Shown in pieces: positions 33,101 through 43,829 of a stretch of DNA of 64,000 nt. Numbering within the stretch: the first letter of the stretch is position 1; every line of letters begins with the position of its first letter. Source of the DNA: Lasiosphaeris hirsuta. Lineage: Eukaryota; Ascomycota; Sordariomycetes; Sordariales; Lasiosphaeriaceae. The stretch is taken from positions 1,364,001 through 1,428,000 of the forward strand of contig JAUKUA010000001.1 of NCBI GenBank assembly GCA_030549175.1, in the 5' to 3' direction. A program made the translations under genes and the position numbers. Below the pieces are notes generated by a model. That model saw nothing but the letters and a program-made list of their open reading frames with translations. It searched no databases and was not told the DNA's origin.

Positions 33101-36100
33101 CCATTTTTGAAAATGTCGAGGCGAGGTAAGCATTGTCGTCTTGCTGATCCTGTAGAATTCGCTGGTGCTTGAAGTGCTCAGTGAAGTAAATACTCTTCAT
33201 CCATGCACTATTGGCCATCTCGTGACGGAGCAGAATGTTCTCGCGTTCTAGGTTCTCCGTCTGCCATTGCCTAAGCTTATCTTTGCGATTCTTTAGCCTC
33301 GATTTTGCGGTATCTTGTGTGCGCTGGTTTTCGGTCCCGACGAAGTCTTCCCACGTCTTGGACATGCCGCCAAAAAAGAGAACATCGAGAGACGGACGAT
33401 GTTGATCAACCCAGTCAATGAAGGCTTCATCATCCAACTCCGTCAGCTTCCTAAACCCTCTGGCTAGCGGCTGCTGATCCGGGGTCATACTCTGCCGAAA
33501 CAACGCCGCCGACTCCTCGGGTTTTTGAACAAGCATGATCCGCCAAAGCGTTGACGCAATGTGTCGAATCCGTTTTCGTGGATCGATCAGTTTATTGTAG
33601 AGTTGATACCAGAGAAGCTTCATGTAGTCGTCCTCGGCATTGAGGCAGCCCAGTAGGACAGTTTGCCAATAGAACATCTTTTCCATTGTCGATATAGTTT
33701 CCGAGTCCTGGGTCTGGGGATCATCCATGTCCGAGAGCCTCAAGAGGGTCAGTTTCAGGAAAGATGTACGGATTGTTGCCACTGCAGAACTACAGAGCCG
33801 GACACTCTTCGCAGTAGACACTTCGGGTCGTTGTAGGTACTCAAGAAGCATGGCCGTGAAGTCAAGCATTGCCTCAGCTCCATTGATAAGCCACCCCTCG
33901 AAGATGGCCTCCACTATGTGAAGATTGAGTCGTGCCATATTTTGCAGAATCTTAGGCTCCAGGAGAGCTTTCTGGTCCAGCTGAACAATACTACCCAAAG
34001 TGGTGATAGTATTGCGCAGGATGTAGGTCTCAAAGTATGCTTGATGCTCCTGGAATCCGGGTGGAACCTTCAGAAACAAACCAAACCCTGGGAACTCTTT
34101 CCGAACTAAGATCTGGTCGGTGAACACGTTGATGATGAGCTCAAGAACCCCTTCTAGAACCACGTTACTGGTTTGCTGAGCGGCAACCTTCTTCTTGGGT
34201 GACATGACGTGGTTTAGTCGAGCTGCCGCAGGCGGCGCGGGAGCCGGCTGTGATGCAACCATGATGAAAGACGATGGTCTCCGGAGCGGTGTGCCCCGGC
34301 CAAGACCCGGCGACGGAATTGGAGGCTCGGCACCACTATTGTTCGCCGTTCTGACTATTGGAGTCGCTGTCGACGAAGAACCAGGGACGGGGCGAATGAT
34401 GACGTCGCCGCCCTCAAACGTGAGGGCAGAGTCCTTGGAGTTTAGCTCAGCCTCAGGAGCAACCGGGTCGGCGCTGACAACAATAGGGTATAGAGCCAAG
34501 AGAAGCAGCCGAACGTAGTCGGATGATAGGGCAAAGTCCCTAAAGCTTGTAGAGCGACTGTGCATATCTGCGAGAAAGCGAACAACAGCCTGTAGAACGA
34601 CAGCAGAACTTGTAACTCTCTCCTTGTCTGGTAGCCGGGTTTCTGGGGCTAAGTTAGTAGGTACGGTGTAGGACCAAGATTACCTCAGACTCACTTCGGG
34701 ATTCAAGCGCCTTGCCCAGTTCCATAGATCGGGCTCTGGGTCTTGTCTGCACCGCGTCTAACCCCCCAGTGGTACCTTTCGAACCGGTCAGGTCACCCGC
34801 GGGCGAGTCTGGGTCGTCTTGGTATTTCAGAATATCTCGAAGGCCATGCTGTAACATCGCAGTGATTACAGGAAGGATATCCGGGTACACCACCCGACTA
34901 TTGCCAAATATCTCCAAGAGACTAAAGAAATCAAATGACTTATCAAAGTCAATGTTGGCAACATCATATCCAAAGAGGATGCTGAAAAGTATCGTCCAAA
35001 GTGTGGGAATATCCCACCACTGCTTGAGACGATGCGCCATGATCCAGAATCCGCCAGTCTTAGTGGAAAACTTCGCTGTGTAGCTAGGGGGCTGGGTAGC
35101 CAGTAGACGTGCAAGAATCTTGCAGCCGTAGACGACGATCTCGGGGTCGTCCTCAGCAAGTAGATAAAGTAGCCACTGGCCGGTCGTCAGCACGAACTCG
35201 TTGTATATCTTTCCCGGGCCTTCTTCGCATATCACCTTATTGGTAACTGTTTTGGCAAACTTGCGGATGTCGACCAAGTTACTCTTCTCACATAAAAGCC
35301 TCGTGTACATTTCGAGTATCTTGATGCCTAGTTGCTTCTTTGTAAGTAGTCTAGAGGGGTTAAATTGCAATACCGAGTTGATCTCAATGGTGGGCCGCCG
35401 CAGAACACCAGGCCCAGGAGTGCCCGACCGACCGGCCGAGGAACCTGGCTTGGGTGTTCGGGCTATGGAGCTAGCAGGTGTGTGAAAGGCGTAGGTGATG
35501 AATAGAGCAAGAGATCGATGGACTTCTGCGTTGTAATTGCACTTGACGAGACTCTCAAAGGAAGCCATAAAATGGGGCAGGATTTCCTCTGAGATGGTCT
35601 CCGCTTTTAACGCATCCAAAAGTCTCTTGATGATGCCTGCGCCAGAAGTTGTAAGTATGGTGAATACAGGATGTCCAATTTTGAGTTGAGACGTACGCAT
35701 CCGTAGCAGGCGCCGGCTGTTGAACTGGTGGTGTTTGCTCTTCACCGCAAAGGTCACGAACTGTCTGTAGTAAAGCTCTTGGGTCAGAGCGGCGGACTTG
35801 CGCCATGTGTCGGGGTCGATCAGCAGAATGCGGTAAGCGAGAGGATTCACGATGAATGATTCAATGGGGTCAGCATGGTTGTAGCCGACAAAATTCAGCA
35901 CCAAGCTTAATAGCTGAAAGCTTAATGTATCCCTTTCATCGTTGGTTAGGACGAGGCGCCATGACTGTTGGTCGGAAGCCGTCATGCTGTAGCCAAGCTT
36001 AGCTCGCAGCAACATGCTGAGGATAGCGTATCCGTTGTCTCTTTCCATGGCTTCACTGTTCCTCCAGCTGGTGTTTATGCAAAGCAGCATTAACTCGACC

Positions 36101-38298
36101 GAACGCAAAAGCTCCTCCGCGGTAGATGCTCGCTCAACGAGTTTGAGGGCTACAGGTGTGAACCCGCCCAGGCGCCACAAGTTGTCATCAAAATAGTATG
36201 GTGTGGCAAGAACCGGATCGCCTGTGAGCAGAGAGACGCCATTTGGCCTGAGTAGTGCATCGTTGATGCATGGCACAGCGGCATTCACCGCGACAGCAGT
36301 CCCATTCTTCGTTGTAGAATGAAACAGGCTGCTGGCGGAGCTTTTAGACAGAGATCTGAAGAGAAGAGAATCCATGAACCTGCCATCTGTACGGAATACC
36401 GTCCGCGGCAGTGTGCTCATCAAGACCTTGTGCTCGGGGAGGATCGTGCTGGCCTTGTCTCTGATTGCCTTCAAAATATCTGAATTTTCATCCTTTCCTG
36501 GGTGAAACACTTCATTTCGTAGTCCGAGGGCTGCCGAGGCCTCATATGTCTGGAATCCACCCAGACAATCCTGAAAGTTGCCTTGATACCGCGGCCCAAG
36601 GCGGTAGTGCACCGCAAGAAGGTCATCACTCAGGACGTCTTCAAGCAGGTGGGCTGATGCAAGCGACCATTTTGAGTAGACAAGACCGGGGCCAAGCTGT
36701 GTCGAGAGATCACGCGGTGTGCCCAAGAATGCCTGAACTGGGTTGGTCTTATTGTTGCTTGATGTAAATGAAGCAAAACTCTCTGTACTACCATTCGGAA
36801 AGGGGGGTGGGTTAGGGTATGCCGAGCGTATCTGCTCGGAAAACTCTCCATTGACGTAAAGACTTGCTTTGCTTGCCGTCATAGTCTTTGGCCTCCTATG
36901 GACAATGGCGATGTGGTACCATTTGTGCCCTTGAAATGCAACCGACTTGAACCTAACACTTGGCCGTGATGAGGTTACTGATGTTTGAAGAATGAAGTTT
37001 TTGGTGTCCTTTTCAAGATATGCTAGGAGAAAGCAAGTTTGAGTAGAGTCAAAGACGCCGAAGAGTGTTGTGTGTGAGTTGGGGTCAAATCTGTCGATCC
37101 GAATCCAAGCAGTGAAGGTGTACCCAGCAGATGACTGTGGTGGAAATGACCGGCCCAAGCTTGAGAGCTCGACAGAAGCATGGCCGTGAAGTGAGAGATC
37201 GAATTGTATGAATGGGGGGCCATCGTACTTCTCTGCCATGCTCAGACAAAATTCGGAGGCGGCGGGGTCTTGGTGGCATAGCAGGAACTGGGCATCCGCA
37301 AGCTGATCTATTCCAAGATACATCAAGGACCTGCACAGCGGCAATGTCTTTGCTTTTTCTGCCTCGGCAAGGATGCAGTCCGGGGCGAACAGCAACCGTA
37401 GAAATCTAGATAGGACGCCTGTTCCATGCAGTGCAGTTAAGTTGTAGAACGAGGCAGATGCGATGGACAACAATGTCGCCAAGACTATCATTGAAGCAGG
37501 GTTCGCGGGCGCGCCCTTACCCCGCGGAATCGATTCCCAGAAGCCCACGATAGTTCGGATGATCTCAGGGTTTTGGATAGTGGTCGTCGGCCCAATGACC
37601 TCTCGCAGTCTTGATTCAACAGGCCCCAGATCAAACAGAACACCAGCCGACTTCTCTACACCATCTCGAGGCTCAAGTTTACCCTGTTTGGAGCCTTCTT
37701 CTTTTGGTTCCTTGGCAATGGCAGATGATGCGACTGAACGGCAGAGCTCGTCGAGGCGCTGGTCATCCAGGGAGAAGGAAAGCAGTTTCCCAAACAATTG
37801 GCAGTTGGTCCACAGATCCGAGTCACCCCCGCCCACACCAATACTGGCGATTATCTGCTCCAAGGCTTCCCAACCTCCGCCCTCAACCTTATCCTGAAAA
37901 TAGCGGCGATTCCCCGGGTGTCCCCGAAAGGCTGCTGATATGACGGCCAGGATGACATGTATCAGGTCGAAAAGCCCTCGCCGGTCGGACTCACTGCGCT
38001 TTTGGGGGTTGTAAAACCCCGAAAATGAACGGAGGACATCAACAAGACTCTGAAAGCCATTGAGGCGTCGGAAGTCGTCTTGTCCAGAAGCTAGGGGTTG
38101 TGCGGCCGCAATGTGCTGGTGAATCTGCCTCGTCTGCTCGAGGAGCTCGTCGATATTCGGATACCCGTCGGCATCAATCTTCTGTGTAATGACCACGAGG
38201 CGATCGAGGAGCAGTTGTAGAATTTCAGTGGCCTTGGAAGTCTGGGTGGTCGAGGCCGAGGTCGACGATCGGTAGCGGCGGGGTCGTGCGGCGAGCAT
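30180..38298 (-). CDS. BPH1: Giant BEACH-WD40 protein (BPH1/neurobeachin family)
   Basis: Model: 38298-35697, 35636-34695, 34648-31026, 30965-30270 and 30191-30180, about 2624 residues. Introns at 34694-34649 (46 bp) and 31025-30966 (60 bp) are firm, since each restores the frame between long open frames. The intron at 35696-35637 is in-frame and optional. The last one (30269-30192, GTGAGT...GTGCAG) decides the C-terminus: spliced ends RER, unspliced ends FPLLL at 30246. Domains in order: alpha-helical N-terminus; concanavalin-like fold (about 365-560); PH-BEACH (about 1815-1960); BEACH (about 2015-2310) with SNFHYLMLVNTMAGR, FPWVLADYTSEELNLDD and the LPEFL/NGYNFGQRQ region; and C-terminal WD40 blades (GEDCVVSVY, GHKTPVTNIAVSKAF, LLWDLN, YTGDDDGRV). 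In yeast, Bph1 acts in protein sorting and vesicle traffic with Arf1 and SNAREs. Confidence 0.93.
35637..35696 (-). other. Candidate in-frame intron in BPH1
   Basis: Sixty bases, GTACGT...GGCGCAG, with no stop in frame and a branch-like ACTTACAAC. Splicing would join RRLLRMR directly to IIKRLLDALKAE. Unspliced, it adds 20 residues rich in Thr and Leu. It cannot be decided by frame, only by RNA. Confidence 0.6.
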
Positions 38299-41200
38299 CG
38301 TGGCTTGCTGTCGGTGCGGTCGGTGCTCGGATGTGTCAATGTTGTTATGCCTTCATATATCGACTGCAAGACGGCTCTCCGAGATCCCTAGCACCCATCG
38401 GGGGTCCAGGTGCTTGTCTAGAGTGGCCCTCATGAAAGACGTCGCGGTCGGGGTGTTCTGGTCGAGATGCCAATGCTTATTAGCACAGCATCCCTGACAT
38501 CGAGAGGACGGGAAGTTCGGGCGCAGGGGCAAAAATGAGAGAATAAATTGGGCCAAGGGGGAAGGCGCGAAGGGAGAGCAATAGGCAATACGAAGCACAG
38601 CTTCTTTGAATATGCCTGGGCTTCGGTTGTACTGCACACGCGGCCTTGTTGGTGAAGCTTTCAACGTCAGCCTTGACTTGTGGCTTTCAGATACTCTTAG
38701 AGTGTTGCCTTCTGCTGTGCCAAGCAGTCGCAGTCCAGCCTGTGCTTGTCGGTGTTTGGGGAGCCCGTTGGAGAACTTGGAGGGGTCGTTGTGGCGGTGC
38801 CGACCGTCCTCCCTCTGAAACCACTGAGGAGCGCCTGTGTGGGTCTAGGGACCCAGCTCAGCGTCATCACCAGGCGGCAGCGGTTCTTGTCAGTTCAAGC
38901 CTCCCAGTTATTCTCATAGCCTGCCTCGACATTTATCTAGCCAAGCCAGCCACATAATCATTGCTTTGCAGCGATTCCAATCGCCTCAAATCTTCTTGGG
39001 TGTAAACACAAATAGTATTCTACCTGATACCGTTGGTTCTATTATAGTGTGAGCAATGATTATAGGGGCTGAATCGTATTTGTCGAGTTATGCCCGGATT
39101 GCCGGCCGGCATCGGCAAAAGTGCCCTGAATGCCGCTTGGCTGCATCTTCCAGCTTTCAAGTTTTTGGTGCCTCAGGTCGGCTTGAGCTGGGAATTGCTG
39201 ACTCGCTCAGCATGGAGACTGACGTTTCACGCAATTGGGACATTGTCGTCAACTCATGACCTCCCTGCGGCTTTAAGAGGGATATCCCATCTGATTTAAT
39301 GCCAGGCCATCTATTTTGTACTCTCTCCCGATTGATTTCACTCTTGGAACAGTCTCAAGTAACGAGAATGAATTGTCTCCATGAGCAAAAAAACGTATCA
39401 GCTTCGCGAATATGCTGGTCGTTGCCGACCCAGCTACTATTCAAATTCTGAACATTAAAAGGTTTTCTATGGGAGAGTGGATGGATCCCGAATTTCTAGG
39501 ACGAACTCCAACCTCCCCTTGGTTGCTGAAGACCAACCCGTATTCAGTACTGAATGGGTGCCCGATTCGACTTCACTTGTTTAAAGGGGTCTTGTTCACA
39601 CTGCTCGCTAGCTGAGGTAAGTTATGTGCCTACTAGCCCACGAGAGGTCCGGACTATTGCTACAGAGAAGACAACGGGCCACATAATAAATCCCTCGCGA
39701 AATCTTGGGAAATATGCGAAAGCTTATCCATTTGGATCGGGCGCAAGTAATTCGCAGTCATCTAAACAGCATTTGCATGTCAATTCTAGGTGATAAATGA
39801 CAGCACCTCAGCCGAAGACTGCTGGACCTACTACGTATGCCACTCTGAGCTAGTCGTCAGCTCGGCCCAGGTCATTGGCGAGATAGCAGATAAGCCGATA
39901 AGTTGACACCCGCCCAGGAAAGAAGGTCCACACTTCAACGGTTCGGCGTGGTGCCAATGAGTCAACCGCCTCAGGGTACCCGTGTCCTCTTTGTTGAGCT
40001 GTAGATGTCCGAGATATGGAAGTGCATAGAGTGCATTGCATGGTTTCGCGGCATTCTAAATCCAGTCCCTAGATTGCGCCATTCCCACACAGGAATCAAC
40101 GCTCGCCCGGTTTAACGCAAAAAAGCGGGTGGAGCGGGAGTTTAGCTGTTGAAAACTTCGATAGATATGATGTAATGCCAGCTTATAAAGGTTAAGCTTC
40201 CTCAGCAAACGCGGCCAGAGTCGGTCTTTGTCTGATATCGTGTCTCGTGGCGAGCACTGTTTCAAAATGAGGTGCAGGGACACAGCTCCTCGGCTTCGGA
40301 CATGTAATAATTGCTTTTTCTGCCCGGCTATCATGTTCTTCTTTGGCTGACCGGAATGCACAATTGAGCGACGAGCGAGTCGAGTGAGCCGAGTCAGAGG
40401 GAGCTCGCGAGGGGGCGATAGCCTGGTTCGCCTACAGGCACGTGCCGCTCCCTGGTGACCTCTTGAGCTCCCAGGGTGGAGGTCCCCCGCGCCTGACTTG
40501 GCTAGCAGGAAACATGAAGCGTGACGTGCTTGACAGGGAAGTTGACAAGAGGTGCACAATCAGCATGTTTTAGAGGCCCAGGTATGCGCCTCAACAATGA
40601 ATCTCTGCTTGCCTGCATTCAGGAACCTGCGACGGATCTCATTCTCTTCGATCCCGAGGGCCCGTTCCTTGGTCCCTGTTGTGAAGCTCATGCTCGGATG
40701 GAGAGCTTTGGCGAATCAGCATTGGGCAGCCCGCAAGGGTACAGGCCGCCTTGCCACTCGGCTGGCCCCCCTCGAGCCAGCTCACCTCCTGCACGGCGGT
40801 TGGCTGCTGATGATCCCCGGCAGCCTCGCTGATTGCTGATCGTTCTATCGCCCGAGACGCCGCTCGCTTGGATTGGCTCCTTAACCAGGCCACCCGGAAG
40901 CAATGTTCAGAGCCCGTAGTGTAGACGTTACCTACTGCATAGTAGACCGTGGCAAAAACGCTGCGAAACGATGAGACTCGGATTGCGGCAAGTGACTGAT
41001 ATGCTTGATGCTCCAAGGCATGACTGTTCTTATCGCTCCTGCAGCGGGGACTGTGGTATCGGCCACAGTGGATGAGGAGGCAGAGTCAAACCATTGGCTG
41101 CTCCGCCTTTAGCTAGACCGCTTTCGGCCTGGTGCGGGCTCAACTCAATCCCCGGCTGCTGGGGTGGCCGCTGAGCACGCTAGTGGCCACCCGGCGTTTC

Positions 41201-41460
41201 CTGAGGCAACCGCAGTACTGCGTTTGGTCTTACGCATCCGTCCACCTCTTTATCAGGAAGCCAGCTCCCCCATCGGCCAAGCTCGCTTCCCTTCTTCCTC
41301 TCTCAACCTCCCATCCGCCACTTCGCCATCATTCACACATCGTAACATACCAAGTCATAGAGGGCGGCATCGCAGCTGGTTTCCTTCGTCGAGCCTCTTT
41401 GCATTATTTTTGTCTTTTCTCGAAGTCGCAGGTTGATCGACTTCGCCCCTTCATTTCACA
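38299..41460. other. Long intergenic region, no gene recognised
   Basis: About 3.2 kb between divergent BPH1 and PRB1. The middle (about 38930-40050) is noticeably more AT-rich than its surroundings. Open frames such as 40056-40559 (minus), 40639-41016 (minus) and 40521-40839 (plus) overlap and lack motifs. The last ~200 bp before PRB1 are CT-rich (CTTCTTCCTCTCTCAACCTC near 41291-41310), as is typical of strongly expressed fungal promoters or leaders. I cannot identify a repeat element by eye. Confidence 0.5.
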
Positions 41461-43122
41461 ATGAGAGGCCTTATCGCCCTCTCCTTCGCGGCCTATGCCG
41501 TGGCCGCCCCGACCGTCAGCCATGAGTCTATCCATGGTGATGCCGCTCCCATCCTCTCCTCGAGCAATGCTGAGGTTGTCCCGAACTCGTATATCATCAA
41601 GTTCAAGAAGCACGTAAAGGACGACTCAGCTTCCGACCACCACACCTGGATCCAAAACCTCCACAGCAGCCGCGAGAATGAGCGGATGGACCTGCGGAAG
41701 CGGGGCCAAGTTCCCGTCGTAGATGACGTCTTCCGCGGGCTTAAGCACACATATAAGATTGGCCAGCAGTTCCTGGGCTATGCCGGCCACTTTGATGACG
41801 AAGTCATCGAGCAGGTCCGGAGGCATCCTGATGTGAGTACTCCCGGTTCGGCAGCCTCGCTGCTATTGACAAGGCTGACCCTACATTTACAGGTTGAGTA
41901 CATCGAGCGCGACTCAATTGTCCACACGATGAGCGTCAAGGAGGAGGCACAGTGCGACGGCGAGACTGAGAAGTCCTCGCCCTGGGGCTTGGCTCGTGTT
42001 TCGCACCGAGACTCTCTGACCTTCGCCACCTTCAACAAGTATTTGTATGCTGCTGATGGTGGTGTTGGTGTTGATGCATATGTTATCGACACTGGTACCA
42101 ACGTTGAACACGTCGACTTCGAGGGTCGAGCCAAGTGGGGAAAGACCATCCCTCAGGGCGATGCTGACATCGATGGCAACGGACACGGCACACACTGTTC
42201 CGGCACTATTGCTGGCAAGAAGTACGGTGTCGCCAAGAAGGCTAATGTCTACGCCGTCAAGGTCCTTCGGTCTAACGGATCCGGCACCATGGCTGACGTT
42301 GTTGCCGGTGTCGAGTGGGCTGCGAATTCTCATATTCAGGCCGTCAAGGACGCCAAGGACGGCAAGCGGAAGGGCTTCAAGGGCTCGGTTGCCAACATGT
42401 CTCTTGGTGGCGGCAAAACCAAGGCTCTGGATGACACCGTCAACGCTGCCGTCACTGTCGGCATCCATTTCGCCGTCGCTGCTGGTAATGACAATGCTGA
42501 TGCCTGCAATTACTCTCCTGCTGCCGCTGCGAAGGCCGTCACTGTCGGCGCTTCGGCCATCGATGACAGTCGTGCCTACTTCTCCAACTACGGAAAGTGC
42601 ACCGACATCTTCGCTCCTGGCCTGAGCATTCTGTCCACCTGGATCGGCAGCAAGTATGCCACCAACACCATCTCGGGTACCTCGATGGCTTCTCCCCATA
42701 TCGCTGGTCTCTTAGCCTACTACCTGTCGCTTCAACCATCCACCGATTCTGACTACTCAGTCGCCCCCATCACCCCTGATGAGCTCAAGGACAACCTCAT
42801 CAAGATTGCCACCATCGGCACACTGACGGATATCCCCAAGGATACCCCTAACCTGCTTGCCTGGAACGGTGGTGGCTGCAGCAACTACACTGCCATCATT
42901 GAGGCTGGCAGCTACAAGGCCAAGACCAACACCAAGAAGATCGACTTGACACTCAAGGTGTCTGAGTTGGAGAAGGCTATCGAGCATGACTTCGAAGTCG
43001 TCTCTGGAACAGTTGTCAAGAACGTCGCTGCCTTTGCCAGCGAGGCTGAGAAGCTGTCAGAGAGGATCCACAAGCTTGTTGATGAGGAGATCAAGGAGTT
43101 TATCGAGGAGATCAGCGTCTAA
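41461..43122 (+). CDS. PRB1: Vacuolar subtilisin-like protease B (cerevisin type)
   Basis: Two exons: 41461-41832 and 41893-43122, 533 residues. The 60-bp intron (GTGAGT...TTACAG) is a multiple of three without stops, so the unspliced frame stays open (553 residues); splicing restores QVRRHPDVEYIERDS, the normal end of the propeptide. Signal peptide MRGLIALSFAAYAVAAP; inhibitor I9 propeptide (about 40-135, NSYIIKFKKHV). The S8 catalytic triad is Asp190 (VIDTGTN), His222 (GHGTHCSGT) and Ser388 (SGTSMASPH), with oxyanion Asn in AAGNDN. A C-terminal extension of charged helix (about 480-533) follows. This is the proteinase B/PEP2 lineage, a vacuolar endoprotease active in autophagy and zymogen processing; members are known allergens in moulds. 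A CT-rich leader precedes the start. Confidence 0.95.
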   Translation: MRGLIALSFAAYAVAAPTVSHESIHGDAAPILSSSNAEVVPNSYIIKFKKHVKDDSASDHHTWIQNLHSSRENERMDLRKRGQVPVVDDVFRGLKHTYKIGQQFLGYAGHFDDEVIEQVRRHPDVSTPGSAASLLLTRLTLHLQVEYIERDSIVHTMSVKEEAQCDGETEKSSPWGLARVSHRDSLTFATFNKYLYAADGGVGVDAYVIDTGTNVEHVDFEGRAKWGKTIPQGDADIDGNGHGTHCSGTIAGKKYGVAKKANVYAVKVLRSNGSGTMADVVAGVEWAANSHIQAVKDAKDGKRKGFKGSVANMSLGGGKTKALDDTVNAAVTVGIHFAVAAGNDNADACNYSPAAAAKAVTVGASAIDDSRAYFSNYGKCTDIFAPGLSILSTWIGSKYATNTISGTSMASPHIAGLLAYYLSLQPSTDSDYSVAPITPDELKDNLIKIATIGTLTDIPKDTPNLLAWNGGGCSNYTAIIEAGSYKAKTNTKKIDLTLKVSELEKAIEHDFEVVSGTVVKNVAAFASEAEKLSERIHKLVDEEIKEFIEEISV

Positions 43123-43829
43123 GTTACATGCGCAGCTTCTTGACTTGATGTCATTAGCGTAACAGCTTTGTTTGTAGTTACCGTGGTAATGGGACGGGCA
43201 TTGCTTGCTTTTTAGGAATAGGACGGGCTTCAGGAGTTTTCTTGTACTTTATACGCAATATGGGATCACAGATTGCGCGTTGGGATGGTTTGCATTTTCG
43301 TACGGTAGTCACATTCACTCGTGTTCGTACAAGAAACTTTTCATTCATGCTCGAACCTTTCTGCATGTGAAGTAATCCTTCAATTCATCAATAGCCAAAG
43401 TTCTTGGTGAAAGGACATTTCGTTCCCAAAAAGGCAAGATGTGCCGGGCGTCTCGGTCACTCGTGCCTGCCACACCGCCTGCTGCATGGAAAAGTTGGCA
43501 ACTGGATCACACCTTCCACAGCAGAGACGGGATCGATACATTCGAGTAAGATCTCGCCATGGCCACCGACAAGTCCTTCCTCGCTACCTATCTGCTTTGG
43601 TGGTAGCTATCGTCTGGGGAGCAAAGCATTCATCCAAAGTCGTGAAATGTCACGGATGTGGTGGTCCTGATGTTCACGCGTTAGCGATTCGGACATCATC
43701 CCCATTTCTTTCTTGACATGCGGTTAGCTACACAGCTTTATTGTCGATTACGCTTTCCCTGACTCCTTTCCAAGGCCGCTATATTGCCTAGCCTTGCGTG
43801 CTTGAATTCCACACCACACAGCTCGCCAG
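43123..43829. other. Intergenic, PRB1 3' end to 43830 gene
   Basis: A 707-bp space containing the PRB1 3' UTR and the upstream region of the next gene. The small open frames at 43404-43716 overlap in two frames and show no motif. Confidence 0.45.
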
